NCBI RefSeq assembly: GCF_002086695.1
Contig: NZ_MVIH01000012.1
Location: forward strand, 1-64,000
Length of the DNA: 64,000 nt
Reading direction: 5' to 3'
Origin: Mycolicibacterium rhodesiae
GTDB lineage: Bacteria; Actinomycetota; Actinomycetes; Mycobacteriales; Mycobacteriaceae
The notes beneath the pieces were generated by a model. It searched no databases and was not told where the DNA came from. It saw only the letters and a program-made list of their open reading frames with translations. Of this stretch, positions 34,010-42,383 are shown one piece after another. Made by a program: the position numbers and the translations under genes. Numbering within the stretch: position 1 is the stretch's first letter; the number at the start of each line of letters is the position of its first letter.

Positions 34010-35068
34010 TCAGTTGGCGGCGAATCTGCCTGTGATCGGGGGCAGGTCGGCCAGCGTGGCGATGCCCGGCTTGGCGGCGACCACCGCGGGCACCGCGTTG
34101 GTGACGGGCAACGCGGTGTAGATCATGCCCAGCCCCATGAAGCCCGCCTCCGGCCAGTTCTTCGGCGGAAGGCAGTGCAGCACCGTGCGCATGTTCGGCA
34201 CCCCGTAGACCTGGATGACGTGACTGTGCTCGAGTGGCTTGGGCGGGACGACGTGACTGCCCATGATCCAGTTGAACCCGACACTGACGACATTGCGGTC
34301 ACCGACCCAGCCGCGGTGGTAGCCGTACACGCCGCCGACGGTGCCCTCCGGGATCGTCATGAAGCCGAGGTCGCTGTCACCGGTGGCGGTGGTGAACGTG
34401 ACGTCGAAGGTCATCCGGTCCAGCTTCGCGCCGATCGCGTCGGCCATCATCGCCGCGGACTCGGCGAACACTTCGCTCTCTACCCGCACACTCTCGGCCA
34501 GACCCTCGGTGTCGGGATCGCAGCCGAAGCCCATCGCGGACTGGGTGCCCGCCGACTCATAGGTCGAACAGTCCACCGACTCGGTGATCCGAATTTCGTC
34601 GACGCGTTCGCAGGCGCCGGAGAGCACCATGCCGACCATGTTCGTCATCCCGGGATGCGCGCCGCTCCCGAAGATCGTGGAATTGCCTTGCTCGCAGGCT
34701 TTTCGGATCCGGGCCAGATCTTCTGGTGACTGCTTGCCGCCGGTGATCCACGCCGCCGACGAACACACGTTGACGCCGGCCTCCAACAGCCTCACCAACT
34801 CGTCCACGCTGGGCCACAACGGGTTGTAGCAACAGGCGTCCGGCTTGGCCGCCAGCAGCGCATCGATGTCGTTGGTCGCGGTGACACCGGTGGGCTCGGG
34901 CCAGCCGGACAACTCGGCTGCGTCGACACCGAGCTTGTCGGCGCCGTGCGCGTACACCCCGACCAGTTCCAGGTCCGGCCGGCCGATGATCGCGTGCAGC
35001 GACCGGCGGCCGATGTTGCCGGTGGTCCACTGGATCACCCGGATGGGGCGGTCGGTGATGGCGGTCAT
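34010..35068 (-). CDS. NAD(P)H-dependent reductase, dihydrodipicolinate reductase-like
   Basis: A 352-residue protein. RVIQWTTGNIGRRSLHAII is a Rossmann motif of the dapB/diaminopentanoate dehydrogenase type, and ELVGVYAHGADKLGVDA follows. The second half has FGSGAHPGMTNM and a long alpha/beta region. Close relatives in actinobacteria are annotated as dihydrodipicolinate reductase or amine dehydrogenases. It is not the lysine-pathway DapB, so the substrate is unknown. GGGAG precedes the ATG. Confidence 0.78.
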   Translation of the reverse strand: MTAITDRPIRVIQWTTGNIGRRSLHAIIGRPDLELVGVYAHGADKLGVDAAELSGWPEPTGVTATNDIDALLAAKPDACCYNPLWPSVDELVRLLEAGVNVCSSAAWITGGKQSPEDLARIRKACEQGNSTIFGSGAHPGMTNMVGMVLSGACERVDEIRITESVDCSTYESAGTQSAMGFGCDPDTEGLAESVRVESEVFAESAAMMADAIGAKLDRMTFDVTFTTATGDSDLGFMTIPEGTVGGVYGYHRGWVGDRNVVSVGFNWIMGSHVVPPKPLEHSHVIQVYGVPNMRTVLHCLPPKNWPEAGFMGLGMIYTALPVTNAVPAVVAAKPGIATLADLPPITGRFAAN

Positions 35069-35188
35069 GGGGTGCTCCCTGGGTGGCGCGGTTCGGACGT
35101 GTACACAGTTCCGGATTCATCCACAGGTTCGCACCGCGCAGTCCCGCACAGCGGATCTCCAGTCGCCGTCGCGCCTTAGCGTCGCGGC

Positions 35189-35992
35189 ATGCGAACCGAT
35201 CAGCCGCTGGCCGGCCTGCAACGCCGGCTCCGAGGTGACCCGGCGGGTGAACCGACCGATGAGGACGACGATGACGAGATCCCGGTACCCAGCTGGATTC
35301 CGGACGGGCGCGCCGAGCGCGGCGCGAACTGGCTCGCCGCGATCCGGGCGGATCCCGGCCGTTCGGGCGGCATCGCCCTGGCGGTGATCGCCGCTGTCGC
35401 GGTGCTCATCACGGTGTTCGCCCTGATGCGTGACGACCCGCCACCCGTGGTGTCGGCCAAGCTGCCGCCGGTGGAGATGGTGTCTTCGGTCGCCGCGCGG
35501 CCCGGTCCGGATCCCAACCAGCCTGTGGTGGTCAGCGTGGTCGGGCTCGTCACGAAGCCCGGGCTGGTGACCCTCGCCCCGGACGCCCGCATCGCCGATG
35601 CGGTCTCGGCCGCGGGTGGCGCGCTGAACGGAGCCGACACGCTCGGGCTCAACCTGGCGCGCCATCTCACCGACGGCGAACAGATCGTCGTCGGCATCGC
35701 CACCCCGGCCGGCCAGCCGACCGCTCTCGGCAGCTCGGTCGGCGGGGCACCGCCCGCCGCGTCCGACCCGCCGGCGGCGCCGGGAAAGGGCGCTCCGGCG
35801 GAGCCGGTCAACCTCAACACGGCCACGGTCGAACAACTCGATGCGCTGCCGGGGCTGGGGCCGGTGACGGCCGCCGCGATCGTCGCGTGGCGGGACGCCA
35901 ACGGCAAGTTCGCCAGCGTCGACCAGCTCGGTGAGGTAGACGGCATCGGTCCGGCGCGGCTGGAAAAACTACGGGCGCTGGTCCGGGTGTGA
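35189..35992 (+). CDS. comEA: ComEA family helix-hairpin-helix DNA-binding protein
   Basis: A 267-residue protein with a cytosolic N-terminus, one membrane helix (GGIALAVIAAVAVLITVFAL), an SLBB-like domain (VVVSVVGLVTKPGLV...ADAVSAAGG) and two C-terminal helix-hairpin-helix motifs (VNLNTATVEQLDALPGLGP and VDGIGPARLEKL). In competent bacteria ComEA binds incoming DNA at the membrane. It is coupled to comEC by GTGA. TAGCGT at 35177-35182 is six bases before the ATG, pointing to a leaderless transcript. Confidence 0.9.
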   Translation: MRTDQPLAGLQRRLRGDPAGEPTDEDDDDEIPVPSWIPDGRAERGANWLAAIRADPGRSGGIALAVIAAVAVLITVFALMRDDPPPVVSAKLPPVEMVSSVAARPGPDPNQPVVVSVVGLVTKPGLVTLAPDARIADAVSAAGGALNGADTLGLNLARHLTDGEQIVVGIATPAGQPTALGSSVGGAPPAASDPPAAPGKGAPAEPVNLNTATVEQLDALPGLGPVTAAAIVAWRDANGKFASVDQLGEVDGIGPARLEKLRALVRV

Positions 35993-37521
35993 CAGACGCC
36001 AGCGGCCGGCTCGATCTGCGGCTGGTACCCGCGGCGCTGACGGCCTGGACGGTCACGGCGGTGGCGATCACGTGGGCGGTGGGGCCGCTGCTGGCCGCGG
36101 CCTGCGCGGGCGTGGGCGTCGGCTGGGCGTCGCTGGCCCGATGGCGAGGCGAGCGGGTGCCCGTTTTCCGCACGGCGGGTGTCGCGGTGGTGGGCGCGGC
36201 GGTCGTCGGCGCGGGTTTCGCGTTGGCCGCGGCGATGCGCAGCGACGCGGCTCGCGAACATCCGATCGCCCACCGATTCGGCGCGGTCGCAACCGTGACG
36301 GTGACGCCGAGGGAGGAGCCTCGCCAGCTCGGCAGTGGACGACTGATGTTCCATGCCGCGCTCTCTCAGTTCGACGGTGCCGAGATGACCGGCAGTGTGG
36401 TGGTTTTCGCCCAGGTACAGGGTTTCGGCGAGTTGATGGCCGGCCAGCCGGTCCGCTTCAAAGCCCGCACCAGCCGGCCGGCCCGGCGCGACTTGACGGT
36501 GGCCGTGCTCAACGCGACCGGCCGGCCCACGGTGGGGCGGGCGTCGCCGCTGCAGCGGGCGGCCCGGGCGGTCCGCGACCATTTCGCCCGCTCGGCTCGC
36601 GTCGCGCTGCCCGCCGATCAGGCAGCCATCCTGCCCGGACTGGTACTGGGTGACACCTCAGCTGTATCAGCGACCACCGCAACGCAATTCAAAACCGCCG
36701 GCCTGACCCACCTCACCGCGGTCTCCGGCGCGAACGTCACGATCGTCTGCGGTGCCGTGCTGCTGTCCGCCGGCTTGGTGGGACCGCGTGTGGCGGTCGG
36801 GCTGGCGGCAGTCGCACTGATGGCGTTCGTCATCGTCGTCCAGCCCACGGCCAGTGTGTTGCGCGCGGCCGTGATGGGCGCCATCGCGTTGGTGGCGATC
36901 GCGAGTGCCCGCAGACGGCAGGCGGTCCCGGTGCTGGCGGCCACCGTACTTGGATTGCTCATCGCGGCACCGCAATTAGCCGTCGACGCGGGCTTCGCAC
37001 TGTCGGTCTCGGCGACCGCCGCGCTCATCGTGCTGGCTCCCGGCTGGTCGGCTTGGCTGATCGCCCGTGGCTGGCCCAAGCCCCTGGCCGAGGCGGTGTG
37101 TATCGCGCTGGCCGCCCAGTTGGTCACCGCACCATTGGTCGCCGCGATATCGGGCAAGCTGAGCGTGATCGGTGTGCTCGCCAATCTGGCTGTCGCCGTG
37201 GTGATCCCGCCGATCACCGTGCTGGGTACCGCGGCCGCTGCATTGTGCTGGCTGCTGCCGGCGGCCGCCGGGCTGCTCATCCGCTTCACCGGTCCGGAGC
37301 TCTGGTGGCTGCTGCGCGTCGCGTCCACCGCTGCCGACGTTCCCGGCGCCGCGGTGAGCGTGCCGTCCGGGCTCGGCGGCGTGCTTGCCGTCGCGGGGAC
37401 GTCACTCGCCGCGCTGCTGGTCTGGCGATGGGTGAAGGTCGGTGTCCGCCGCTGTCGGCCGCCCGTGAAACGATCATCGGGTGAGCGCGACGGTAGACGG
37501 TCTGCATCTGATCCTGGGTGA
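35989..37521 (+). CDS. comEC: ComEC/Rec2 membrane channel protein, short form
   Basis: A 510-residue polytopic membrane protein with about ten hydrophobic segments and the competence-domain signature TAVSGANVTIVCGAVLL. Full ComEC proteins of about 750 residues carry a C-terminal metallo-beta-lactamase domain; here the protein ends shortly after the membrane domain. The M. tuberculosis protein (Rv2414c) is similarly short, so this is lineage-typical and not damage. It could import DNA with comEA, but transformation is not established for mycobacteria. It overlaps holA by 41 bases. Confidence 0.85.
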   Translation: MTDASGRLDLRLVPAALTAWTVTAVAITWAVGPLLAAACAGVGVGWASLARWRGERVPVFRTAGVAVVGAAVVGAGFALAAAMRSDAAREHPIAHRFGAVATVTVTPREEPRQLGSGRLMFHAALSQFDGAEMTGSVVVFAQVQGFGELMAGQPVRFKARTSRPARRDLTVAVLNATGRPTVGRASPLQRAARAVRDHFARSARVALPADQAAILPGLVLGDTSAVSATTATQFKTAGLTHLTAVSGANVTIVCGAVLLSAGLVGPRVAVGLAAVALMAFVIVVQPTASVLRAAVMGAIALVAIASARRRQAVPVLAATVLGLLIAAPQLAVDAGFALSVSATAALIVLAPGWSAWLIARGWPKPLAEAVCIALAAQLVTAPLVAAISGKLSVIGVLANLAVAVVIPPITVLGTAAAALCWLLPAAAGLLIRFTGPELWWLLRVASTAADVPGAAVSVPSGLGGVLAVAGTSLAALLVWRWVKVGVRRCRPPVKRSSGERDGRRSASDPG

Positions 37522-38455
37522 CGAGGAGTTACTGGTCGACCGCGCCATCTCCGAGGTGTTGCGGCTGGCCCGTGATGCTTCCGGCGGCGCCGACGTACCG
37601 GTGGACCGGCTGCGCGCGGGCGACGTGTCGGTCAACGAGCTCGCCGAACTGCTCAGCCCGTCGCTGTTCGCCGACGAGCGGGTGGTGGTGCTCGAGTCGG
37701 CCGCCGAGGCCGGCAAGGAGGCCGTCGAGCTGATCGCGACGGCGGCCGCCGACCTGCCGCCCGGCACCGTGCTGGCGGTCGCGCACTCCGGTGGTGGGCG
37801 CGCCAAAGCGCTGGCCGACCAGCTGAAGAAACTCGGCGCGCAGGTGCATCCGTGCGCCAAGATCACCAAGGCCGCCGAGCGGGTCGACTTCGTGCGCGCC
37901 GAGTTCCGAAGGCAGAAGGTCAAGGTCGACGACGACACCGTCACCGCGCTGCTCGATGCCGTCGGCTCCGACATCCGGGACCTTGCGTCGGCGTGCTCGC
38001 AGCTGGTCGCCGACACCGCCGGTCAGGTCGACGCGATCGCGGTCCGGCGATATCACAGCGGCAAGGCGGAGGTCTCCGGCTTCGATATCGCCGACAAGGC
38101 GGTGGTGGGTGATGTCCCCGGCTCGGCTGAGGCGCTGCGGTGGGCGATGCTGCGCGGCGTCCCGCACGTCGTGCTGGCCGATGCGCTTGCCGAGGCGGTG
38201 CACACGATCGCGCGGGTGGGCCCGGTCTCGGGCGACCCGTACCGGTTGGCCTCAGAGCTGGGAATGCCGCCGTGGAAGATCCAGAAGGCGCAAAAGCAGT
38301 CGCGGCGCTGGTCACGCGACAAGGTGGCGACGGCGATGCGGTTGGTCGCGGCGTTGAACGCCGACGTCAAGGGTGCTGCAGCAGACGCGGACTACGTGCT
38401 GGAGGATGCGGTGCGCAAGGTGGCGCAATTGGCCGCCGGAAGCGGCCGGGACTGA
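37481..38455 (+). CDS. holA: DNA polymerase III subunit delta
   Basis: A 324-residue clamp-loader subunit. GLHLILGDEELLVDRAISEVL is the N-terminal AAA-like strand with the usual degenerate P-loop; VSGFDIADKAVVGDVPGSAEAL and the C-terminal collar domain (KIQKAQKQSRRWSRDKVATAM) follow. The start is the GTG at 37481, inside the end of comEC, so translation is coupled. The comEA-comEC-holA order is conserved in actinobacteria. One base separates it from rpsT, which converges. Confidence 0.92.
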   Translation: MSATVDGLHLILGDEELLVDRAISEVLRLARDASGGADVPVDRLRAGDVSVNELAELLSPSLFADERVVVLESAAEAGKEAVELIATAAADLPPGTVLAVAHSGGGRAKALADQLKKLGAQVHPCAKITKAAERVDFVRAEFRRQKVKVDDDTVTALLDAVGSDIRDLASACSQLVADTAGQVDAIAVRRYHSGKAEVSGFDIADKAVVGDVPGSAEALRWAMLRGVPHVVLADALAEAVHTIARVGPVSGDPYRLASELGMPPWKIQKAQKQSRRWSRDKVATAMRLVAALNADVKGAAADADYVLEDAVRKVAQLAAGSGRD

Positions 38456-38456
38456 A

Positions 38457-38717
38457 TCAGATCTTGTTGAAGGCCTGAGCCAGCGCGGACTTCTTGTTGG
38501 CCGCCTGGTTCTTGTGGATCACGCCCTTGCTGGCGGCCTTGTCCAGCTTGCGGCTGGTCGACACGAGCAGCTCGGCGGCCTTGTCCTTGTCGCCCTCAGC
38601 AGCGGCCGTCCGGAACCCGCGGATCGCGGTGTGCAGCGCACTCTTCACCGACTTGTTGCGCACCCGGCGCCGCTCGTTGGTGCGGATGCGCTTTTCCTGC
38701 GACTTGATGTTGGCCAC
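38457..38717 (-). CDS. rpsT: 30S ribosomal protein S20 (bS20)
   Basis: An 86-residue basic helical protein that binds 16S rRNA, starting with ANIKSQEKRIRTNERRRVRN and ending KSALAQAFNKI. The start codon is GTG. A -10 hexamer TACTCT lies on the minus strand at 38794-38799, and the leader has a small hairpin GGGCC-N4-GGCCC (38763-38776), possibly the site of feedback control. Confidence 0.97.
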   Translation of the reverse strand: MANIKSQEKRIRTNERRRVRNKSVKSALHTAIRGFRTAAAEGDKDKAAELLVSTSRKLDKAASKGVIHKNQAANKKSALAQAFNKI

Positions 38718-38866
38718 GCGTTAGTTCCTCGTCTTCAAGCTTGGGGTTCGTCAGTCTTGCCGGGGCCGTCAGGCCCTCGGGCAGCGACTGCTCAGAGTAC
38801 CAGTGGTGGCCCTGAACTCACAAAATGGAGGTCACTGGCCTGCCGAAACGGTGAACGTGCGGCAGC

Positions 38867-40567
38867 ATGGGACACGTGAGCCTTCGCACCCTGCCTTCGG
38901 AAACAAATCGGTCGTCGCGCAATGGGTCGCGACAACCTCGGCGTCACGACCATATCTTCGGCGGCTACAACAACCTCGGCTCCTACGCCAAGGCCTTTGA
39001 CGAGATGTTCGACAACCAAGGCAACGTCCGTGGGCCGTACAAGGGAATCTTCGCTGAACTCGCACCGTCCGACGCCGAAGAACTCGAAGCCAGGGCCGAG
39101 GCGCTGGGCCGGGCATTCATCGATCAGGGCATCACGTTCTCGCTGTCCGGTCAGGAGCGGCCCTTCCCGCTCGACCTGGTGCCCCGGGTGATCTCCGCCG
39201 CTGAGTGGTCCCGGCTCGAACGCGGCATCACCCAACGGGTCAAGGCGCTGGAGATGTACCTCGACGACATCTACGGCGACCAGGAAATCCTGCGTGACGG
39301 GGTCATCCCGCGCCGGCTGGTCACCTCCTGCGAGCACTTTCACCGGCAGGCTGCCGGCATCAGCCCACCCAACGGCGTGCGCATTCACGTCGCGGGCATC
39401 GACCTGGTTCGCGACGCCCAGGGCACCTTCCGGGTGCTCGAAGACAACCTGCGATCCCCGTCCGGCGTGTCCTACGTCATGGAGAACCGGCGCACCATGG
39501 CCCGGGTCTTCCCCAACCTGTTCGCCACCCACCGGGTGCGCGCGGTCGGCGACTACTCCTCGCATCTGCTGCGGGCGCTGCGTAACGCCGCGGCCACCAA
39601 TGAGGCCGATCCGACGGTCGTCGTGCTCACCCCGGGGCCGTTCAACTCGGCCTACTTCGAGCACTCCCTGCTGGCCCGGCAGATGGGCGTGGAACTGGTC
39701 GAGGGGCGCGACCTGTTCTGTCGCGACAACGTCGTCTACATGCGCACCACCGAAGGGGAGCGCCAGGTCGATGTCATCTATCGCCGTATCGACGACGACT
39801 TCCTCGACCCCATGCAGTTCCGTCCCGACTCGGTGCTCGGCGTTGCCGGTCTGCTGAATGCCGCGCGGGCCGGCAACGTCGTGATCTCCAGCGCCGTCGG
39901 AAACGGCGTCGGTGACGACAAATTGGTGTACACCTACGTGCCGACGATCATCGAGTACTACCTCGGCGAGAAGCCGCTGCTGGCCAACGTCGACACGTTC
40001 CGCTGCTGGCTCGACGAGGAACGTGAAGAAGTGCTCGACCGGCTCGACGAACTGGTGATCAAACCCGTCGAGGGTTCGGGCGGGTATGGCATCGTGTTCG
40101 GCCCGGACGCATCCGAGAAGGAATTGGCGACCATCCGCAAAAAGGTCATCGCCGATCCGCGCGGCTGGATCGCGCAGCCGGTCGTTCAGCTGTCGACAGT
40201 GCCCACCAAGGTGGGTGACGCGCTGGCCCCGCGCCACGTCGATCTGCGGCCGTTCGCCGTCAACGACGGCGAGGACGTGTGGGTGCTGCCCGGCGGCCTC
40301 ACCCGTACGGCGCTGATCGAGGGTTCGCTGGTGGTCAACTCCAGCCAGGGCGGGGGATCCAAGGACACCTGGGTGCTGGCCTCCAAGACGTCGGTCGCTG
40401 CCCGCGAACTCGGCGACGCCGAGGTGGTGCGCAAGATCCCGAAACCCGGCAAGGCGGCGGTCGCCGAGAAGGGTCCCGACTCCTCCGGCCAGCAGCAACA
40501 AGGCCAACAGCAGCAGAGCCAACAACAGCAGCAACAACAGCAGCAACAGCAGCAGGTGATGCGCTGA
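38867..40567 (+). CDS. Circularly permuted ATP-grasp protein (COG2308, Rv2411c-like)
   Basis: A 566-residue putative amide-bond ligase. The circularly permuted ATP-grasp core includes EDNLRSPSGVSYVMENR, the DVIYRRIDDDFLDP segment and VIKPVEGSGGYGIVFG. It is the first gene of a trio with alpha-E and transglutaminase-like proteins; published genome analyses predict that such trios make or modify peptides, but no product is known. It ends in about 20 glutamines, absent from the catalytic core. The next upstream in-frame stop is TGA at 38852, so ATG 38867 is the earliest possible start. Confidence 0.88.
   Translation: MGHVSLRTLPSETNRSSRNGSRQPRRHDHIFGGYNNLGSYAKAFDEMFDNQGNVRGPYKGIFAELAPSDAEELEARAEALGRAFIDQGITFSLSGQERPFPLDLVPRVISAAEWSRLERGITQRVKALEMYLDDIYGDQEILRDGVIPRRLVTSCEHFHRQAAGISPPNGVRIHVAGIDLVRDAQGTFRVLEDNLRSPSGVSYVMENRRTMARVFPNLFATHRVRAVGDYSSHLLRALRNAAATNEADPTVVVLTPGPFNSAYFEHSLLARQMGVELVEGRDLFCRDNVVYMRTTEGERQVDVIYRRIDDDFLDPMQFRPDSVLGVAGLLNAARAGNVVISSAVGNGVGDDKLVYTYVPTIIEYYLGEKPLLANVDTFRCWLDEEREEVLDRLDELVIKPVEGSGGYGIVFGPDASEKELATIRKKVIADPRGWIAQPVVQLSTVPTKVGDALAPRHVDLRPFAVNDGEDVWVLPGGLTRTALIEGSLVVNSSQGGGSKDTWVLASKTSVAARELGDAEVVRKIPKPGKAAVAEKGPDSSGQQQQGQQQQSQQQQQQQQQQQQVMR
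40490..40557 (+). repeat. CAG/CAA polyglutamine tract
   Basis: A low-complexity run of CAG and CAA codons, broken by single Gly and Ser codons, encodes QQQQ, QQQQ and then twelve consecutive glutamines just before the C-terminal VMR. The two codons are mixed, which argues for selection on the peptide and not only replication slippage. Confidence 0.85.
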
Positions 40568-41544
40568 TGTTGGCCCGCAACGCCGAGGCGCTCTACTGGA
40601 TCGGGCGTTACGTCGAGCGCGCCGACGACATCGCCCGCATCCTTGATGTGACTGTGCACCAGCTGCTCGAGGACTCGAGCGTGGACCCCGATCAGACCTC
40701 GCGAATTCTGCTGCAGGTGCTGGGCATCGAGCCGCCCAAACATCAGCTCGACCTGTGGTCGCTGACCGATCTGGTGGCGTTCAGCCGCGACACCGCAGGC
40801 GGCTGCTCGATCGTCCAGGCGATCTCCGCTGCCCGTGAAAATGCCCGCTCGGCACGGGAAGTCACATCCAGTGACATGTGGGAGTGTCTGAACACCACCT
40901 ACAACGCGCTCGCCGAACGGGAGCGGGCGGCGCGGCGGCTCGGCCCGCACGAGTTCTTCAGCTTCATCGAGGGCCGGGCGGCGATGTTCGCGGGGCTGGC
41001 CGATTCGACGCTGTCCCGCGACGACGGGTACCGCTTCCTGGTCCTCGGGCGCGCCATCGAGCGGGTCGACATGACGGTGCGACTGCTGCTGTCCCGGGTG
41101 GGGGACAGCGCCTCGTCACCGGCCTGGGTGACGGTGTTGCGCTCGGCGGGTGCGCACGACACGTATCTGCGTACCTACCGCGGTGTGCTCGACGCCAGCC
41201 GGGTCGTCGAATTCATGTTGCTGGACCGGCTTTTCCCGCGGTCGATCTACTACTCGCTCAAACTGGCCGAGCACAGCCTCGACGAACTCATGCACCGTCC
41301 GCACAACCGGCTGGGGTCCACCGCAGAGGCTCAGCGTCTCCTCGGCCGTGCCCGCAGCGAGTTGGAGTTCATCCGTCCGGGTGTGCTCCTCGAGTCGCTG
41401 GAGGAACGGCTGGCCGGTCTGCAGGCAACCTGTCGCGACGTCGGAGAAGCGGTGGCGCTGCAGTACTTCCACTCCGCGCCGTGGGTCGCGTGGTCCGACG
41501 CCGGCCAGCGTGGTGCGCTGGTCATCGAGGAAGGGGAGATCTGA
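40567..41544 (+). CDS. Alpha-E domain protein (COG2307, Rv2410c-like)
   Basis: A 325-residue all-helical protein of the alpha-E family, starting LARNAEALYWIGRYVERADDIAR and containing conserved REN and EFFSFIEGRAAMFAGL segments. The family always travels with circularly permuted ATP-grasp and transglutaminase-like genes and has no assigned reaction. Its ATG overlaps the upstream stop by one base and its stop overlaps the next ATG by one base, so the three are one translational unit. The length equals that of Rv2410c. Confidence 0.88.
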   Translation: MLARNAEALYWIGRYVERADDIARILDVTVHQLLEDSSVDPDQTSRILLQVLGIEPPKHQLDLWSLTDLVAFSRDTAGGCSIVQAISAARENARSAREVTSSDMWECLNTTYNALAERERAARRLGPHEFFSFIEGRAAMFAGLADSTLSRDDGYRFLVLGRAIERVDMTVRLLLSRVGDSASSPAWVTVLRSAGAHDTYLRTYRGVLDASRVVEFMLLDRLFPRSIYYSLKLAEHSLDELMHRPHNRLGSTAEAQRLLGRARSELEFIRPGVLLESLEERLAGLQATCRDVGEAVALQYFHSAPWVAWSDAGQRGALVIEEGEI

Positions 41545-42383
41545 TGTGGCGGATGCGGGTCGTACACGCGACGGGGTACGCCTACAAGTCACCGGTCACC
41601 GCGTCGTACAACGAGGCTCGGCTGACGCCGCGCTCGGATTCTCGGCAGAACGTCATCCTCAACCGCGTGGAGACCATCCCGGCGACTCGCAATTACCGCT
41701 ATGTCGACTATTGGGGCACGGCGGTAACGGCTTTCGACCTGCACGCACCGCACACGGAGTTGGAGGTGACAGCGTCATCGGTGGTCGAGACCGACAAGCC
41801 GGAAGCTCCCAGCGATGACGTGACGTGGGACGAACTGGCGTCCGAGGCGGTCCGGGACCGTTTCGACGAGGTGCTGACCCCGACGCACTACACGCCGGCC
41901 AGCCGGCGACTCCAGCGGGTCGGCAGACGCATCGTCAAGGAGAACGATCCGATGCAGGCCGTGATCGCCGCCGCTCAGTGGGCGCACAGTGAGCTCAATT
42001 ACGTTCCCGGCACCACCGGCGTGCACTCGTCGGGTCTCGACGCACTGCGTGAAGGCAAGGGAGTGTGTCAGGACTTCGCCCATTTGACGCTGATCCTGTT
42101 GCACGGCATGGGAATTCCGGCCCGATACGTGTCGGGTTATCTACACCCCAATCGCGATGCGGTGATCGGAGACACCATCGACGGGCAGAGTCACGCGTGG
42201 ATCCAGGCCTGGACAGGCGGCTGGTGGAACTACGACCCGACCAACGATTCGGAGATCAACGAGCAGTACATCAGCGTCGGCGTCGGCCGGGACTACGCCG
42301 ACGTCACCCCACTGAAGGGCATCTACTCCGGTGAGGGCTCGACGGATCTCGATGTGGTCGTGGAGGTCACCAGACTGGCGTGA
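41544..42383 (+). CDS. Transglutaminase-like cysteine protease family protein (Rv2409c-like)
   Basis: A 279-residue protein with a short N-terminal beta domain (HATGYAYKSPVTASYNEARL) and the papain-like transglutaminase core. The triad is visible: Cys in GKGVCQDFAHL, His in GQSHAWIQAW, and Asp in WWNYDPTND. Bacterial members are mostly peptidases or amide-forming enzymes. It is the last gene of the trio. Its last 61 bases overlap the 3' end of the PepSY gene on the other strand. Confidence 0.88.
   Translation: MWRMRVVHATGYAYKSPVTASYNEARLTPRSDSRQNVILNRVETIPATRNYRYVDYWGTAVTAFDLHAPHTELEVTASSVVETDKPEAPSDDVTWDELASEAVRDRFDEVLTPTHYTPASRRLQRVGRRIVKENDPMQAVIAAAQWAHSELNYVPGTTGVHSSGLDALREGKGVCQDFAHLTLILLHGMGIPARYVSGYLHPNRDAVIGDTIDGQSHAWIQAWTGGWWNYDPTNDSEINEQYISVGVGRDYADVTPLKGIYSGEGSTDLDVVVEVTRLA

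Noticed and set aside
35989..37521. Truncated, broken comEC
   Set aside because: The missing metallo-beta-lactamase domain is also absent from the M. tuberculosis protein of similar length, so this is the normal mycobacterial form.
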